A stretch of DNA of 64,000 bases from Pilatotrama ljubarskyi. Its lineage: Eukaryota; Basidiomycota; Agaricomycetes; Polyporales; Polyporaceae. The notes under the pieces were generated by a model, which was not told where the DNA came from, ran no database searches, and saw only the letters and a program-made list of their open reading frames with translations. The DNA is taken from positions 62,001 through 126,000 of the forward strand of contig MU277712.1 in NCBI GenBank assembly GCA_022385805.1. The letters are read 5' to 3'. Positions within the stretch are counted from its first letter, which is position 1, and each line of letters opens with the position of its first letter. Of the stretch, positions 61,818 to 64,000 are shown in pieces. Made by a program: the position numbers and the translations under genes.

Positions 61818-62341
61818 ACGCGGCAACGGAGGAGAGCTGGCAGTGACTTGGAGAGGTTGGAGGGTTGGTGAAGTGTCCGGATTGACCGACGTAGCCAGGG
61901 GTCGTCTAGCGTGTTGCAGCTTTGAAGTCCAAAGCGACCGCGAGTAATCCGGAGATGCCAGTTTAAGGCGAGATCCGTAGTATGAGGAGTGTCGATGTTC
62001 ACGAAACCGTCTAGATATCTCGCACTGCCTACCCGATTAAACCGACCGCATTGTCCGGGACTCAGCACATACCCATGGAATGCATCGCATCAGAGTCAGC
62101 AGACCCCGGAACCTACCATACAAGTACCAACGGTCGCCATAGACGTCACGGATTAGCAGATCCTCGCCGTTCTTCTCACCTCGTATCAATCTGCCAAGGC
62201 ACCCTGACATGACCATGCCACGAAGGCTCGGAGCGTGTGGCGATCCCTATCATCCAACTGTCATCGACCTGCAGCTTCCGCGAAGTTCCCGCCAAGCCGA
62301 TGACCCTCCACAAGACGTGGCTCTAGATGTAATTGTCCGCT

Positions 62342-62387
62342 ACCGATGTCAGTGCACCACGCTGAGCCGTCAAATTGCGCCTTCCGA
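62342..62387 (+). repeat. Upstream block conserved between the two lysozyme genes (copy 2)
   Basis: Begins ACCGATGTCAG, 275 bases before the lysozyme 2 start, at nearly the same distance as copy 1. Confidence 0.65.
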
Positions 62388-62546
62388 TATTGATCTCCGA
62401 CTCTTCTGGGTCCCCGGTGCATGTGCATGGCTACGCCCGTAGGCCCGTGCGCTCCCCAGAGCCTGCAGCGCCCATGTGCAAGGGTCATTGGACAGCCAGG
62501 GCGACAACGAGGTGGGGAGAGGCTTCGGATGAACTGCTTTTCCGTG

Positions 62547-62554
62547 TATAAAAG
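62547..62554 (+). promoter_or_regulatory. TATA box of lysozyme 2
   Basis: TATAAAAG, 70 bases upstream of the start codon at 62617. Confidence 0.7.
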
Positions 62555-62616
62555 CATGGCCTGCGCTCAAGGAATACAACGTGCGAGAACTCTCAAGCAC
62601 GAGAAGGTCACTCGAG

Positions 62617-63755
62617 ATGAAGCTTTCTACTGCAGCTCTCCTCAGCCTCGCAGTGGCGGTCGCCAGCGCCTCTCCCATTCTGGAGAAGCGTGCCAACCCG
62701 AAGGGCATTGACATCTCGCACTTCCAGGGCACGGTGAACTTCAACACGGTGAAGGCGAACGGGATCTCCTTCGTCTACATCAAGGCTACTGAAGGGACTA
62801 GTAAGCCGTATTCCTACACGTATTCCTACACTGTGGGCGCGGACGGTAACCTCAGGCTCACCTCGCATACAGCCTTTACCGACCCGGACTTCTCCAGCCA
62901 CTATACTGGGGCGACGAATGCGGGCTTGATTCGGGGAGCGTATCATTTCGCACATCCGGATGTGTCGTCTGGGGCGACACAGGCGAAGTTCTTCCTTGCT
63001 CATGGGGGTGAGCTCGCCCGTTGTTCCGAGCCAATCTTCCCGAGAGGCCCAAGTACTCATATCGCTACGCCATAGGTGGCTGGTCCAGCGATGGCATAAC
63101 GCTACCTGGTGCACTCGATATCGAATGTGAGTCCGACTTGCACAACACGACCGGCGGTGCCTTATCCAGGTGCCAAAGACAATCCGAGCGGCGCGGAGTG
63201 CTATGGACTGAGCGCGTCAGCGATGGTGTCCTGGATTAAGGATTTCTCGAACACTTACCACTCGTCCACTGGAGTGTACGTGATCCATTAGTCGTTGTGC
63301 TCCTTGGTGATACTCACTCACAGATCTTCCCAGTTACCCTGGTCAGTAGAGAAGCGCTTCATAATCAATGGAGGACCGTTGAGGCATTGACTCCTCTATT
63401 TGCAGTCATTTACACGACGACGGACTGGTGGAAGACATGCACCGGCAATAGCGCCGCGTTCGCCTCCACGAACCCGCTTTGGATCGCGCGCTATGCCTCA
63501 AGCGTCGGCACCCTTCCCGCCGGCTGGTCGTGCGTTTATCTTGAATCCGTAGAGTCCTGTGGCGTTCGTTGTTCACGTCATTCAACCCAATGTACAGGTA
63601 CCACACTTTTTGGCAATATGCCGACTCCGGCCCGAACCCTGGCGATCAGGACGAGTTCAACGGATCCATGCAGGGTCTGAAGAAGTACGCACCCCGATAG
63701 TCGCACATTTGCGCACTCTGATGATGCCTTGTATCGCAGCCTCGCCTTGGGTTAG
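62617..63755 (+). CDS. Secreted GH25 lysozyme 2, tandem paralogue
   Basis: Eight exons close in phase: 62617-62800, 62873-63007, 63076-63126, 63179-63275, 63334-63341, 63406-63529, 63598-63684 and 63740-63755, giving 233 residues. Every exon has the same length as in lysozyme 1, including the 8-nt fifth exon. The signal peptide is MKLSTAALLSLAVAVASAS and the pro-segment ends EKR. The catalytic blocks NPKGIDISHFQGTVNF and PGALDIEY are intact, as are WWKTCTGNSAAFASTNPLW and TFWQYADSGPNPGDQDEFNG. Differences from copy 1 include FTDPDFSSHYTG for YIDSTFSSHYEG. The activity is expected to be the same; division of labour by expression is possible but not shown. Confidence 0.93.
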
Positions 63756-64000
63756 AGGTGGCCGGCCTTGGCCTGTGGAGTATCACGGTAGCCCCGCCAC
63801 TACGGACGTTGACCAGCAGTCCTGTACAGTAGCTACGTGCGAGCACGCAGTGTCCAGATACGCGTCGTTGGATCGGAAAGTGCGAGTAAGAAGGTATGTT
63901 GTACGAAAGCGATAGTGGTACATATATAGCACTGCGACAGCAAAACAGCATGACGAGAATAAGTGCGACATCTATGGACCTGTGGTAGACCCGAATCAAT

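Larger units (their letters stand above)
61818..62616. other. Intergenic region between the lysozyme genes
   Basis: No gene seen; the distal part carries the lysozyme 2 promoter with conserved block and TATA box. Confidence 0.5.

Overview
The window looks like nuclear DNA of a basidiomycete fungus, most likely an Agaricomycete wood or litter decayer of the Polyporales type. The grounds are GC-rich coding DNA split by many short (about 50-60 nt) GT-AG introns, a class II secreted heme peroxidase of the manganese-peroxidase type, a DUF6593-type protein known from basidiomycetes, and tandem GH25 lysozymes. No rRNA, convincing tRNA, CRISPR array or intact transposon is visible. Most genes below were assembled by joining reading frames at splice sites with phase checks; exon coordinates are given where the arithmetic closed.

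Layout. 0-8.5 kb: a first-exon fragment of mitochondrial GTPase MTG1, a nuclear-looking protein of unknown function (2094-2828), then a 5.7 kb gene-free stretch. 8.5-12 kb: a polyQ bHLH transcription factor and a small four-helix membrane protein. 12-20.4 kb: three tandem, same-strand paralogous MFS transporters. 20.4-26 kb: an ALY/REF mRNA-export adaptor, a microbial-type PARG-like protein and a 6-phosphofructo-2-kinase/fructose-2,6-bisphosphatase, the last two divergent. 26-36 kb: an NCS1 nucleobase permease with GATA motifs upstream, GID9/FYV10 of the GID/CTLH ubiquitin ligase, and a DUF6593-like protein, separated by roughly 2 kb gaps. 36-44 kb: stand-alone nucleoporin NUP96, divergent from a PDK1-like kinase, then the manganese peroxidase. 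45-59.8 kb: a PEX39-like KPWE protein, an unrecognised ORF, MSH6, mitochondrial methionyl-tRNA formyltransferase, nitronate monooxygenase, an unrecognised basidiomycete-type protein and RNA polymerase I/III subunit RPC19. 60.7-63.8 kb: two GH25 lysozyme genes with identical exon lengths.

The genes do not form one pathway. Housekeeping genes (MSH6, NUP96, RPC19, FMT1, GID9, PDK1, ALY) are interleaved with environment-facing genes (MnP, lysozymes, MFS array, NCS1 permease, nitronate monooxygenase). The clearest local biology is gene amplification: the MFS triplet and the lysozyme pair. I did not find a previously undescribed multi-gene system. The most checkable oddities are the His-to-Ser change at the bisphosphatase catalytic site of the PFK-2 gene, the shared 8-nt microexon of both lysozymes, the stand-alone NUP96, the very long bHLH loop, and a shared basophilic-kinase-like motif in the MFS N-termini.
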